Assembly (NCBI RefSeq): GCF_026914185.1
Contig: NC_070559.1
Location: 4,004,001 to 4,068,000, forward strand
Length of the DNA stretch: 64,000 nucleotides
Source of the DNA: Puccinia triticina
Taxonomy: Eukaryota > Basidiomycota > Pucciniomycetes > Pucciniales > Pucciniaceae
Direction of reading: 5' to 3'
The notes under the pieces are model-generated. The model saw only the letters and a list, made by a program, of their open reading frames with translations. It had not been told where the DNA came from and did no database searches. Numbering within the stretch: the first letter of the stretch is position 1; each line of letters starts with the position of its first letter. This document shows positions 33,639 to 45,681 of the stretch, one piece after another. A program made the position numbers and the translations under genes.

Positions 33639-36236
33639 TTAAAAACCTCTTTCAGAAAGTCCCAGCCAATTCCTCTGATAATCAGACAGATACCTCCAGT
33701 ATATTGTATCCATTTTCAATTGTTTCAGATCTGTTATGAGTTCATCTAATTCATCAGGAGTCAACCAAACAGGGGGGGATCCCTTGGATGTTTCTTTAGA
33801 AGCATCATTGGATAGGTTTCTCAATATTTGATTGCGGAAATCAGCCAAATGGGATGCAGTGGATTGGAGGTTTTCTTCATTCATTGATAAGTCTGGTGCA
33901 TTGTTGATAAGCTCAAGAAACTTCTGAACTCTTTTGGATTTCAACCTCAAGTTTGCAAGTCCTGATAACCCTTCAATCATAGATTTCTGCCAATGATCCA
34001 AGTTAATTTCCAGGTTCTTTTGGAGGAAAAATAGTTGTCGCAGTAAAATGTCAAGCTGCGCACGAGAAACTACAGATAGTTTGAAGGGAGAAATTTTGGT
34101 CAGACCAAACTCTGCAAGATGTTTTTTTTTGTGACGGGATTGAAAAAGGTATTTTGGAACATGACTGACCTGGGTGGATCAGAAAATCTAGAGGTTGTTT
34201 GAGAAATCAAAAAAAACAAGAAGCTTTATTCAAATGTGAAAGTATTGAGATGATATGGATGTGAACAATTCTGCACGGACTTACGGTTTGGCTCATTGCT
34301 GATTTGATTAACCATTTTTTCCAATTCCACATTTATCCTCAATAAAGCTTTGCGTAAGGTTTTCAGCTGTTTAGATTTTGAATTTCTGTAATGTAACTTG
34401 AGCTTATTTATCAATTTTTTATTTTCTTTCAGCTGGCTCTCCAAAAGCATATTGTGTTTTTCTTCAAAATTGGGTGTAGTCGTTATCTCGCGAAGATTCA
34501 ACTTGCCAAGCGTCTGTTTAAAATAGTGATATAAAACATTGGTGATTTCTTTACGCGTAGTTGCTACATCGACATGATCAGGTCTACCTTCCGGAAGCTT
34601 TCCTGCAGACACTAAAAACTGCTTTAACCAATCCCAAGAGTAAGGAATGTTTTTAATAGCCTGTTGATTCTTGAAGTCAATTCCACGACGGTAAAGAAAA
34701 ACCTTTACCAGTCGTGGTAGGAATTCTTTAACACCCGATTCTTTTTTTTTTTTTTTGATAATGTGATATTCAGTTTCAGCCAATGCCATGTCTTATAATC
34801 AGACAGTCATATAACGACATTAGAAAACGAGGTGAAGTAAGATACTGACCACGTAAAACATCGGATAATTGGCCATCGTGACCAATCTCCTTCTCCCATA
34901 TTGCAGGTAGAGCATTTTCAAGCTTTTGGTTTACTTCTGCCAATACTTTGGGATCACTGAGCTTGCCTCCGATCATCATCTCCCAATTATACGTCTTACC
35001 TGCCGGCGTGGGATATGCGAGAAGGGAAGAATCCGGTTGATCTGACTCTTTTACAAGGTCATCTCCTTTGTTCGAAATACTTTGAGATTCGAATGTACTG
35101 GACCTTGTATGCCGTTCATGCAGCCCTGCCAGTTTTTCAGAGTCTTCAAGAACAGCTCCCTCAACTTCCAGCGGTAATCTCGGTATTTTTTTTTCTGCGG
35201 TCAGTTTTCTTGGGGGCGCCTGTATCGGTAGTGGTACATGTGCCCCATGTTTGTCTAGAAAGTGCGTCACTGCGGTTAACCATCCAGGGGACGAGGTGGC
35301 TGTAAAGAACGAATGATCTTTGGTTTTCCAACCACGGGCGTTAGTATACAACCGCGAGACTAACGACCTGAGAGCTAAGTGCGAACCTTTGGTTTTCCAA
35401 CCACGGGCGTTAGTATACAACCGTGAGACTAACGACCTGAGAGCTAAGTGCGAACCTTTGGTTTTCCAACCACGGGCGTTAGTATACAACCGCGAGACTA
35501 ACGACCTGAGAGCTAAGTGCGAACCTGAGTCGACACGAAGGAAATGGGACAGAGATGAGTGAGACTCTGACACAATGAAACCAAACAAATCGGATCTTTC
35601 ATTTCTAACCTTTGGTTTTCCAACCACGGGCGTTAGTATACAACCGCGAGACTAACGACCTGAGAGCTAAGTGCGAACCTGAGAAAAACAAGATGAGAAA
35701 TGAGAACAGGAGAAAGTGTATGAAGATGTGATGAACAGACCTGAGTCGACACAAAGGAAATGGGACAGAGATGAGTGAGACTCTGACACAATGAAACCAA
35801 ACAAATCGGATGAAGAAAAAGGAAACACAAAGTTCACGTGTGTAACTATATACATCCGATAATCTAAGATAGGTTTCACTAGTGTGGTTGTCTCATTGTT
35901 CCGCATCGACTGTTGTGCCGCAGCGGGGTGAAAATGAACTGCTGGACTGTGAGTTCAACAGGCTGTAGGGTCTAGAGTCTTTAAGCTCGGGGTTCGTTGT
36001 CCACGATTTAAGGCTTTGCCTTTTCCAATCGATACAGGGCCGGTATCCAACGCGGGTTTACTGCTTTCTGTTGAACTTAATCTAGGAGGCGTTATTGGTT
36101 GAGCCAGTTCGCCAGTGATTCTGGCGAGTGATTCTAATCCATCTTTCGAGTGGGCTGGATAGCCGGAAACCAAACGATCCACGAGTAACCCATACATTAG
36201 TGCGCTATTTTTCAAAAACCTCAGGAGCTTTGCCAT
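33639..36236 (-). CDS. Unrecognised spliced gene with an in-frame 23-residue tandem repeat (5' structure unresolved)
   Basis: The 3' half is well supported on the minus strand. An exon ends at 34850 with donor GTCAGT; the following exons are 34791-34285 (donor GTAAGT) and 34111-33639 (stop TAA), with matching phases. Readable sequence includes GWLTAVTHFLDKHGAHVPLP, YRRGIDFKNQQAIKNIPYSW, DVATTRKEITNVLYHYFKQT, then Lys/Leu-rich, probably helical or coiled-coil segments such as LKENKKLINKLKLHYRN and FLELINNAPDLSMNEENLQS. The exon before 34850 is open far upstream through three near-identical 23-residue repeats (SHLALRSLVSRLYTNARGWK). A likely first exon starts at ATG 36236 (MAKLLRFLKNSALMYGLLVD), but the join between it and the repeats could not be fixed. 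No known domain is recognised. Confidence 0.55.
35322..35528. repeat. Three tandem 69-bp units inside a gene
   Basis: Units start at 35322, 35391 and 35460 and differ at only one or two positions. 69 is a multiple of three, so on the minus strand the reading frame is kept and gives 23 residues per unit. A fourth copy lies at 35614-35682. The flank CTGAGTCGACAC...CCAAACAAATCGGAT is itself duplicated (35525 and 35741, 216 bp apart). On the minus strand each unit starts at a possible CTCAG acceptor, so the unit may equal an ancestral exon. Confidence 0.85.
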
Positions 36237-37229
36237 GAGAAAAAACAGCACGTCGACGATTTTTCTAGTTTTAGAGGGTTATTTTTGTGTGTGAATTCAG
36301 CAATCAGGTAGAATGACCGAATCTTTTCATTTCTTCGTGCTTAATTGACAGAGTACTCTTATAACATCCGTCCCTACTTTTTTGTTACAGAATACATGCG
36401 ACGTCGTGTCCAAACTAAATTACCATCTAGCGACGTTACAACGGCTCGGATCTACCGAAATATATAGATACCAAGAAAGGAGGAACAGTAACGAAAGTGA
36501 CCATATATATATGTCTTTCCTTTGCGGCGACCCACAAAGTGCTAAAGAGTCCCGAGTTTCAAAATTAGGGTCGACCCCGCTTAGGAGGTTTGATTAAACG
36601 TCACCCTCAACTTTGAAATCACTGAAAGTCAGTCTTTCTCACTAATTGCAAGTTTCCCCTTGACGACTTTTGTTTCTCAAACCTGATCCATCGAAACTCT
36701 GGCGCCAGGTACCTGCGGTGATGCTTGACTCAAGTTCTGATTCTCTCTTCCGGGATTACACAAGGATTTTGAAAAGAGATAGCCATTCCTTGTTTGAACG
36801 ACTCACTATCAAGAAGGCAATGTTCATCACGTACATGGTACTCCTCAAAATAGAGGGATGACTATGAGCATTACTCCATCCAGTTCCCCGGCCGGCGAAA
36901 TCGGTGTGACAGCTTGTCCGAGTACTCATTGGAAGGTGTTTGCCGAGGAGCATTAATACATCCAATAGTATGTGCCTCGATGAGCCCACGCCGAAGGCAG
37001 TCGAGATACTTCGTGGCGAATTGGTACGGCACAGTACCCCAGTGAACGAACTCCTAGGCTCGATGGGGCGTTTTAAAGAAGAAGCCATGTTTCTTAGAGC
37101 ATCCTTACCGGTCGAGCTATGTTGGCGCAAGTTTTGACTCGCAGCTGTTGCAAACTAACTTAGCGACAGCGATTCAGCCGTATCGGTTCGGCTTGCGCGG
37201 GGTGGAGCTGAGTGGTGGGCGCGGGAAAT
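36237..37229. other. Intergenic, upstream of the unrecognised gene
   Basis: Only short frames are present and I see no recognisable gene. It is presumably the 5' flank of the minus-strand gene starting near 36236. Confidence 0.4.
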
Positions 37230-37560
37230 GGCAGTTAGCTTCGAGCTAACCGTCACTAAATGTAGTGACGGTTACACCCGGGGAGTCCATCCACGGGGAA
37301 ATCACGCGGATTCCACGAGGACTCCACGTGGTAGCCGCGCGCGAGGTCGGACCAGCGGCTTTCGGTCCAGGGAACACGGGATCACCACCGGGAGGATCAC
37401 CCGTGGATTCCACGGCAGATTTCGGCACCGCGTGGAATCCCCGTGGATTCCCTGTGATCACGACGTGAAGGTCGGGCCCACGGGTGGATCACGGGTCCTT
37501 CAACCGTGGACTCCCCGTGGATTCGCCGTGATACCCACGGGCGGGTCGAGCCCACAACAG
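37230..37560. repeat. GC-rich repeat with CCGTGGATTCC words and a palindromic end
   Basis: It starts with a hairpin AACCGTCACTA/TAGTGACGGTT at about 37247-37274. Many forms of CCACGGGGA, CCGTGGATTCC and GGATCACCGG follow on both strands. A related block lies at 38880-39180. No coding function is seen. Confidence 0.5.
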
Positions 37561-38142
37561 GCAATCCGGACACCAGCTATAAAAACTGGATTGTTTTGCA
37601 GCAATTCATATTCATCTGGAGTACAGGGTAGAATATGCTGCATTCCATGGATTTAAAAAAGAAAAACAACAATAGATCCTATTTTACAACAGGAGAGAGA
37701 ATAAAAATAGAGCCAAGAAAATAAGGCAATCGTTGCCAAATCTCGACAATCACCACTAGTCCACCAGACTCCTGAAGAGACATCAGTGAGCGCAACGATC
37801 AACCAGTTGACACCGCAATGATGACCGCAGGTGGGAGTACCCGGCACAATCTCCGGCGTGCTTGGCGTCTGTCTTCTGCTATTCTCGCTTGTCGTCCGAT
37901 GATTGCTGTCGTATTCGTCAGACAAAGAGTGCTTGGGACGAGAGGTGGCTCAGAGGCCAAGTAACCCTTGGACAACCTCCTGGCCAATCTTGTCGTGCAG
38001 AGCTGCTCTGAAAGCAGCGTTGTTTGAGAAGCTCGGCTTGTTTTCCAAGAGCTCGGTCTCTATCGCAATGAAGACCTAGTTGAGTAAAGCGGGAAACCGG
38101 GGCAGGAAGGGAAGAGAGAGGCATCGAAGGCAGAGGGAAGGA

Positions 38143-38797
38143 TCATGCGGCGGCTGCGATCACAGGGGCGGGCTCGGTGGCCGCCTGCGAGACCTCGGGC
38201 GTAGTGTTGGCAGGAATCTGTGGGGCGGCGTCGGAGACGGGCACGGGCTGATGGTGCGGAAGAAAGCTGCTCAGCAACAGCGACTCTGGCAGAGGGGGAT
38301 AGTGTGCTTACCTCAGCGGGGGCTGCCGATTCGGCCTCTTCTTCCTGTGTGGGCTCGGGCTTCTTTGTGGGCTCTTTCTTCTTCTCGCCAACAGCGCCGA
38401 ACAAGCGGCCGCTGAACCGTTGGGCCAGCTTGGCCAAGTCCTGCACCAAAAGAAGCATGAAGAGATGAGTGGACAGCTCTGGGAGAGAGAGAGAGAGGAA
38501 GATGGATCGGCTGACTTTGGGGGACTTTTCCTTCTTCTCAACTTTCGCCTCCTCTGGTGTCTCCGCGGGAGCAGCAGCAGCCTTGGCCGGTGAGGCTTCG
38601 ACAGCCTCGACGGCGGGCGCTTGAGGGGATGCAGGAGCAGCGTCCTGGGCAGGCAACGTCAGCGTGCAGTCTGATCGGACCCAACAGATGCGGGGGGGGG
38701 GGGGGGGAAACAAAACATACTTCTGCAGGTTGGGGGTCGGCGGTTGGCTCAGCAGCGACAGGGGCCTCGGGCTCGCTGGCACAAGTCCCTTGTTGCC
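38143..38797 (-). CDS. Small Ala/Pro/Glu/Lys-rich protein (start codon not resolved)
   Basis: Four exons on the minus strand: about 38797-38721, 38644-38516, 38440-38312 and 38247-38143 (stop TGA). Donors are GTATGT, GTCAGC and GTAAGC. The three introns are all phase 0. The product is low complexity: EPEAPVAAEPTADPQPAE, then APAVEAVEASPAKAAAAPAE, EEAKVEKKEKSPK, the only ordered-looking segment DLAKLAQRFSGRLFGAVGEK, then KKEPTKKPEPTQEEEAESAA and NTTPEVSQAATEPAPVIAAA. It is probably an intrinsically disordered cytoplasmic protein; no family is assigned. The first exon opens after a possible acceptor at 38798, so an ATG-bearing exon lies upstream. The first intron contains a 16-nt G run (C run on the coding strand). 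Confidence 0.6.
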
Positions 38798-38879
38798 CTG
38801 GGTCATCCAGAGTAATCAAGCCGGACCGGAAGTTTGAGCCGCGGCGGTTATCATCAAATTAGCCCTAATCTCCCGGTGA

Positions 38880-39300
38880 GCTGCATTCTTGTCAGTTCCA
38901 CCGGCAATGCAGGGCCAGCCGTGGGTTCCCCGTTGTTGAGAACAACAAGGAATCCACGGCTGCCCCTGCATGTTGTGTGCTTGTGGGCTCCACTGCGATC
39001 CCACAGGCGGCCGTGGAATCCTCATCATTCTTGACGTGGAAATCCCAGGCGGGTGGAGACGACGGGCTTTCCCGTTGTCTCCACGCATTTTCCACAGGAG
39101 GGTGGAGACGACGGGGGGAGCAGTGAATTCCACGTGGGTTTCACGTATCCAGTGATCCCGTCGTCTCCACAAACCGGCGGGCCAGGAAGCACCCCCGCCG
39201 TGTAGCTGAAACTCAAGCTTCTCACTAATTTAGCTTGGGCTTAGCTACACCCGGTGTGGTTGACATTGGTGGCTAAACTAGCTAATTTTGAGCTAAACTA
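38880..39300. repeat. GC-rich repeat block related to 37230-37560
   Basis: Words such as CCGTGGATTCC, TTCCACGTGGG and GGTGGAGACGACGGG are repeated directly and inverted. The right end reads TAGCTGAAACTCAAGCTT ... TTAGCTTGGGCTTAGCTA, an inverted repeat followed by CACCCGGTGTGG. No open frame resembles a protein. Confidence 0.45.
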
Positions 39301-40792
39301 GTCACCGGTAAGGATGCTCTTACACCACGGGAGTGCGCCGACGTCGGTTTGCTGATCGTTTCTGCCGGCAACCTGACCCTCCCCGACCCGGCCAAACCTT
39401 CCTGCTGGCCGCCGTCGTGGTGTCGCGGTTTGCAGCCACAGTGTCGGGCCGACCACAGGCGCTGCCGCATATCTGACGGCAGCAGGGGCAGCCCGCCAAT
39501 GTCCCGACCCTCGTGAGATACCATCTTGCGATGCCTGAGACATCGTGAGATGGCGTCCCGCGGTTGGGCTGCCCCGCCCGATGGGATGGGCAGGCAATCG
39601 TCAGGCCGCCATCCTGAGGGGCCTGTTCACACGGCCGTGAGATGGGGACCTGCGGTCGGGGCGCCCAGGGCTTGCCGTCAAGCCAACCAGACAGCTTGAC
39701 CGGATGGGGGTGCTGCTCGACCGATCCGCTGTCCGAGGATTATAGGACGGATGGGGGAACTGCTTGACTGATCTGGGGTCCGAGGATTAGAGGACCGTTC
39801 ACTCATGTCCGACGGACTACCGGAGCATGCCATACGGCTCAACAGTCCGGATTGCTTGCTGCTGAACGTTTGGTTGGACAGATAATCATTTCATAGGCTA
39901 TGACCATGTCTATATACAAGTGAGCGACCCCCGTCAAATAACAGGGCAGGACAAAAGAGATAAAGAAACAACCCCGGATGGGGACCTGAGTTGTGTGATA
40001 TAGAGGCGTAACAACGAGAAGGAAAGAGAGAGATACAACACCCCAACATTTGGTTGGGGTAACAGACAGGTCCAGTTCGGACAACTTGAGCAATATGTTG
40101 GCGAGGGAGTTAAGCGGCGGGTGTGCGGTTCGACCTCAGCCGCAACCTCATCAGGGGTTGGGAGCTTGAATCCTTAGGATTCACAACATTGTAAATTGTA
40201 CCTTGACCGTGCGGCGGTTGATCCACGGCTGCTCGTTTGTTGCTGGTGCGGCCTCGTGGGCACGGGTGAGTGCTCTCTCGGAGATGAGTGGAGCCTCGGG
40301 AGGTGAAGATGAGGGAAGATGAAGGGGAGGAGACAAGGGTGGGAGCAAACCAGGGGGACATAAATTATAAAGTCCCGATCAAAGGGGGAAAAAAGTGGGT
40401 GCTGCGGACTGCTTTGATTCAATTTCCCAGCAGCTGACCATGCAAGGCTTCGTGGTTCAGCTGGTCAATGACCGAGCGGCTGTCCTTAGGGACTCTTACG
40501 GTCGGGCTGCCAGCTTGCATGCTGGGCAGCTGACCGACAGCCTGTGAGATTGTCGGGCTGCCGACAATCTTGGGCGTTGGTTAACCGGCGGGTGACCGTC
40601 AAAGGCCTGGGAAACACCTGGCGGCAGTCTGCCGGGTGCGGACCAGGTCAGCCAGTGGGCAGCAGACCGTCCGGTCGAGCCAGCGATTGTCCGCCCGGCA
40701 ACAGACCGGCAGACCGGCGGTGGATCAACCTTGGTCAAGCCACCGTGGGTCCTGCCGGCAACACCCGGGCAGACAGGCGGCGGATTGACCGA
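39301..40792. other. GC-rich intergenic region with repeated GTCGGGCTGCC words
   Basis: No gene is recognised. The word CGGGCTGCC or a near form recurs at 40502, 40552 and 40857, with similar words near 39560. GACCGGCAGACCGGCGG-type strings recur at 40700-40780. This looks like decayed GC-rich repeats. Confidence 0.4.
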
Positions 40793-40840
40793 AGTCAGTC
40801 CGCCGTACCTCTTGACGTCAAGAGGTACGGCGGACTGACT
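40793..40840. repeat. 48-bp perfect palindrome without spacer
   Basis: The left arm runs from AGTCAGTCCGCC through GTACCTCTTGAC and the right arm is its exact complement, centred on GACGTC at 40816/40817. Every base pairs with no spacer. Confidence 0.95.
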
Positions 40841-41587
40841 GTCTCGACACCCCGACAACGGGCTGCCCTGTTTTCACACGGTAGCCCGACGTGGGCCCCT
40901 TTGTCGTCGGGTTGTCGGTCCGAGGGAGCCCAAATCGCTCTTGTGGTGTAGTAATCTTACTGAGTTCTCGCTAAGACGTTTCACTGAGGCTGATGGACAG
41001 CTCATGCAGGGCCATGCCAGCTGGTACTTCTTGTCCCGCCAAAGCTGCTGGGTGAGCAAACATGTCAAGTGGACATGTGCCCGGGCAGAAAGGACATTGG
41101 GGGTCGAAGTAGCAGCTGTTGACCGTCCGCCTTGTAGGCGGTTGCGAGGTCCAGCACTTGGGGTGAGACACGGCCATGGGAGAGACATGACGTCATCTCC
41201 AATGCTTGCCGTGTTTTTCCTGCCAGAGATCACAATTGGGGCAGCTTAACCTGTTGACCGTGCAACCTTGCCTCACGGACCCGCTCAACAGTTTGCTACA
41301 ACCAATACAAGGCCCTACGTTTCTGGATAAATGTGCTAACTTGACATATAAATCCTTGTGGAATGGTCAAACAGTGGTTGCATTCCGCCGACCAGGGAGG
41401 CAGTGGCAATATCAGGACATCGGGAGGTCGTCGGCTTCCATGTCAACATGCGGTCCGTATGCATGAGAGCAGTCACTTGCAAATGTGTTTATGCATATGC
41501 ACATTACAGACCTCAAAAAAATCCGTGGCAAGATCAGACGTCCGAGCCCGCAAATTACACCCGAGTCTGAGATAAACAGGAATAACC
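40841..41587. promoter_or_regulatory. 5' flank of UTP12
   Basis: I see no gene here. It is the presumed promoter and leader region of UTP12; no specific element can be assigned by eye. Confidence 0.35.
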
Positions 41588-44500
41588 ATGGTCAAGTCGT
41601 CAGTAATCTTTCCATTGTTGTATGGGATACATTGTGCTTAAATCGTATGCCTCGTTCATATTTTTTTCCAAAGGTACTTTCTTCACGGTGGCACGGAAGT
41701 CTTCGGACTGGTCGCGTCCAACACGTCGAACTCACTCTTTGATGGCAAGCGGGTATTCGTTCCAGCGTTGGAAGATGTGTATGTTTGGGATGTGAAAAGG
41801 GGCGAACTAGTGAGCACATTTCCTAGCCGAATGATCCAATTCTTTCATTTTGCTCAAGTTGGGATTTCGCTTCAAGACAGGAATGTGGCATGCTACTGGC
41901 CATTATCATCCAGTCACATCTATCGCCCGTTCGCCTTCTGACCCCGACAGGTTTGCAGTTGGATATCAAGATGGCTCCGTTCGGATTTGGTCATCAAAAT
42001 CTAAAACAGAAACTGCAGTTTTCGAAGGGCATCGTAGGGCGATTTCTTGCTTGGAATGGGACAAGGATGGGGCACGTTTGGCTAGTGGGGCTGTCGATGG
42101 TGAAGTCATCATGTGGGATGTTGCGGGAGAGAGTGGTCTTTTCAAGTCAGTATCTCTCCTTCTGTAGTATTCACTCAAACAAAGTCGATCATACATCTTG
42201 CTTACCTTTCCCGTTTTGTTCAGACTGAGAGGCCACAATAATCGTATTACTGGTCTAGTGTTCTTATCGGGTTCTACTCCAGTCTCCGACCCATCATCCT
42301 CAACTTCTCTTCCACCCCCTTCAACACACTTACTTACCACCTCTCAGGATACATATCTCAAGTTGTGGGACCTCGAAACACAGCATACAGTCGAATCCGT
42401 AATCGCTCATCGTACCGAAAGTTGGTCTGTGACTGTTATCCCACCCTCAAGTCGGAGCGACGGTCAAGATCCAGATGGCAACGTAGAAGACCCTATGTTT
42501 CTATTAATAACTACCGGAGGAGACGGAGAAGCCAAGCTCTGGACATTGTCATCAAATATCCTCATAAATGGTCCCCAACGAGCCAGCAATGGTCAAGGTT
42601 TCAAACGAGCGATTGTTCACATCGGAAATTTGGCTTTGAACACTTCAGGCGCACATGGCAAACGTGTCTCAGGCGCTACTGCACATCATTACACTCTACG
42701 TGGAGGAATAAGTGGTATTGCTATCGCTTTCCAAGTCGGAGATCGTTCTGTAGAAGTTTGGCGGATTCGCAGTGTCGAAGAAGTCAAGAAGAAACAGGCC
42801 CGGCGCAAAAAGAAAGAAGCGGCAAAAACTCGGAAATCTGGAGAAAAGAAAGACTCTGAAGAGAAGAAAGACACAACGGACGCAGAACAAACAGTCACTT
42901 GGCTAGACCGCCTGTGTCCCTGGATCATGCTAAGAGGATCCGGAAAAATTGCGTCTTTTGCTTTCCCTCCGACATCGAATCTTGCTTTATTTCCTTCCGC
43001 GGAGCGACCTGCAGAATTACAAATCCTTCTTGCTCTATCAAACAATTCGGTCGAAGTAATGTCGATTCCCAGGCCGACTACTTCTGCCAAATGGGCATCC
43101 CTGGAGGCCGAAAATCTGTACAAGGTCGCCTTGCCCGGCCACCGAACCGATATCCGGACAGTCTGCTTGTCCTTTGACGATCAGCTTTTAGCCAGTGGCA
43201 GCAACGGCTCATTGAAAATTTGGAATCTGAAAACTCAAAAATGTATCCGCACCATGGAATGTGGCTATGCCCTCTGCGGCACTTGGCTTCCCGGTAACAA
43301 ACATGTAAGTTGACTTGATCAATTTCCAATAAATTCAGCTGACTTGTCTAAGCTTTGAATGCTTTATGTAATAGGTCTTGATCGGAACAAAGGATGGCCG
43401 TTTGATGTTGTATGAGCTCAGCTCATGTGCTTTGTTGCAAAGTTGTGAAGCTCACACTGGTGCAATTTGGTCTATCGACCTCCGACCAGATGGAAAAGGG
43501 TTTGTGACGGGCGGTGCCGATAAATGCGTCAAGTTCTGGAACTTTACGGCTAAGAAGACTTCTGTCGAACCAGTCAATCAAGACAATTCGGATACCACTT
43601 CCTTCAGCCAAAAAACATTATCTCTGTCAATGTCACATTCCAAAACGATGAAGATGTCGGATGATGTGCTTGGTGTTCGGTATAGCCCAGACTTCAAATT
43701 CTTGGCAGTCTCAACTTTGGATTCAACGGTCAAGATCTTTTTCCAAGACACTCTGAAATTCTTCTTATCCCTCTATGGTCACAAGGTACGTCCCGTCCGA
43801 TTCGCTAGTCGGTTGCATGTCACACTAAGTATGCATTCTTGGATTTTAGCTTCCGGTATTAGACATGGACATTTCGTTTGATTCAAAACTCATCGTCACC
43901 TGCTCTGCTGATAAGAATGTCAAGATTTGGGGTCTTGACTTTGGAGATTGTCACAAATCAATTTTCGCTCATGAAGAAAGTGTGATGCGTGTGGCCTTTG
44001 AAAGCGGTTCGCATTACTTTTGGACCGTCGGTCGGGATAAACTAGTGAAGTATTGGGATGGAGACAAGGTACGTGGTTGATTTTCCAATCAGCTCGTCTA
44101 TGTGGCTTAGATCAGATTTATTGATCACACCGCTTTTGCACACATTCAACGCTCTTTAGTTTGAAAATATTCAAACGCTCACTGGTCATCATAAAGAAGT
44201 TTCTTCGCTCGCCGTCAGTCACAACGCCAAGTTTCTTGTTACCGGTTCGTTTGATAAGTCGATTCGGATTTGGGAAAAGACCGACGAGCCACTCTTCCTT
44301 GAAGAAGAACGAGAAAAAGAGCTAGAACGGCTCTATAACCAAGAAGAAAACGAACAAGCAGACCTGATGGCAGTGCGACAGCAGAAATTGAAGGAGAGTG
44401 GAAAGGAGGGCGAAGTTGAGGAGGCTGGTGCAGTATTGAAACAGACAGCCGAGACTCAGATGGCGGGTGAGAAGATAATCGAGGCACTTAATCTTGCAGC

Positions 44501-45139
44501 CGAAGATTTGGAAGCGTTCGCAAATTACCAATCAGTCAAAGCTTCTATGAAAGATCCAGCTATGGCCAAAAAGTTGGCTCCTCCCGCGCGGAGTGCGATC
44601 TTCTCGGCGTTCAACAACATCTCTGCTCATGCATATGTGCTTAAGGTGGTGGAGAAAGTGCCACGACCGGCACTTGAAGACGCATTACTGGTTTTACCTT
44701 TTGCACAAGTGACAATGCTGCTCACGCACATAGACCATTGGATCTCGAAGGTGAATACCCTTTTCTCTACAATTTTGGAATTGAAGTTGAACTAGGAACT
44801 AATCATAAGACCTTTGCTTTGCGTAAACGTATCCAGGGTTGGTCGATCCCTCTAGTCTGCCGGATCCTGTTCTTTCTACTTCGGACGCACGAATCCCAGA
44901 TCACTGCGACCAATGGCTTGAAAACGTCGATCAATTCGATCCAGAAGAAGCTCTCGACCCGCTTGTCCAAACACAGAGAGATGGTCGGCTACAATGTCGA
45001 GGCGATAAAGTTCTTGAACCAATCCTTGGATCTCCAGCAGCAAGGAAAACGGTTCTTTGATGATCCGGACCTTAAGTCGGTCGATGAGATTCGTGGGATG
45101 ATCGGAAATACCCAGAAGAGACGCAAAGTAGTCATTTAA
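41588..45139 (+). CDS. UTP12: U3 snoRNP WD40 protein Utp12/Dip2 (WDR3)
   Basis: Eight exons: 41588-41598, 41674-41809, 41859-42145, 42224-43304, 43375-43785, 43850-44068, 44160-44750 and 44837-45139. Phases agree and give about 1012 residues (yeast Dip2 is near 940). Exon 3 could instead start at 41877, in frame and six residues shorter. The first exon is only 11 nt; it completes the conserved start MVKSYF. The body is tandem WD40 repeats ([81 protein letters not shown]), forming two propellers. A Lys-rich acidic insert ([14 protein letters not shown]) sits in the first. The C-terminus is the Utp12 domain ([29 protein letters not shown]). The protein is a subunit of the nucleolar small-subunit processome needed for 18S rRNA maturation. 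Donors at introns 1 and 3 are GTCAGT. Confidence 0.95.
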
Positions 45140-45681
45140 ATTTACTTCATAGATTTATCACATCCATGCTCTCAATATCCCTGTGAACCCTCCCTCTCCA
45201 AATGAAAATAGATATCAACTGGACAGCACCTGTTAACATTTTATTACGGATGCCAACTAATATGTATTGCTCCTAAACGAATGTGTCGACTCTCTTCTCG
45301 TCAAACAGTAGTGAGCTTAGCTCATTTGACTTGCTTGCAACACCTTCCTGTTCGCACCATGGCAATCCAGATATCAAAGATGAATGCGGTTGCCCAAGTT
45401 ACTATCACTTTCATGTGTCTTTGTAATACACGGGCCTTTTCAAACAATAGGCGAAGAGAAGAAATTAAGGCAAACGAACTGAACCTAAAAGAACTGAACC
45501 TAAAAATTGACTCAACGGGTTTTCACAAATACAAAAAAGGGGTGGGTGGGCGTGCTTCTAAACTTGTAAATAGCCAAAAAAAAAAAAACGAAGGACGAAG
45601 GAGGATAAGATATCGATCGGGCGAACAGCTGATGTGATGTACATATACAATGTACAATGGAGAGAAGAGCTAATAGAGGGA
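45140..45681. terminator. Convergent 3' region shared by UTP12 and GOS1
   Basis: 542 bp separate the two stop codons of these tail-to-tail genes. A-rich runs (AAAAAAAAAAAAC near 45580) and AATAAA-like words could serve 3' end formation. I see no gene. Confidence 0.4.
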
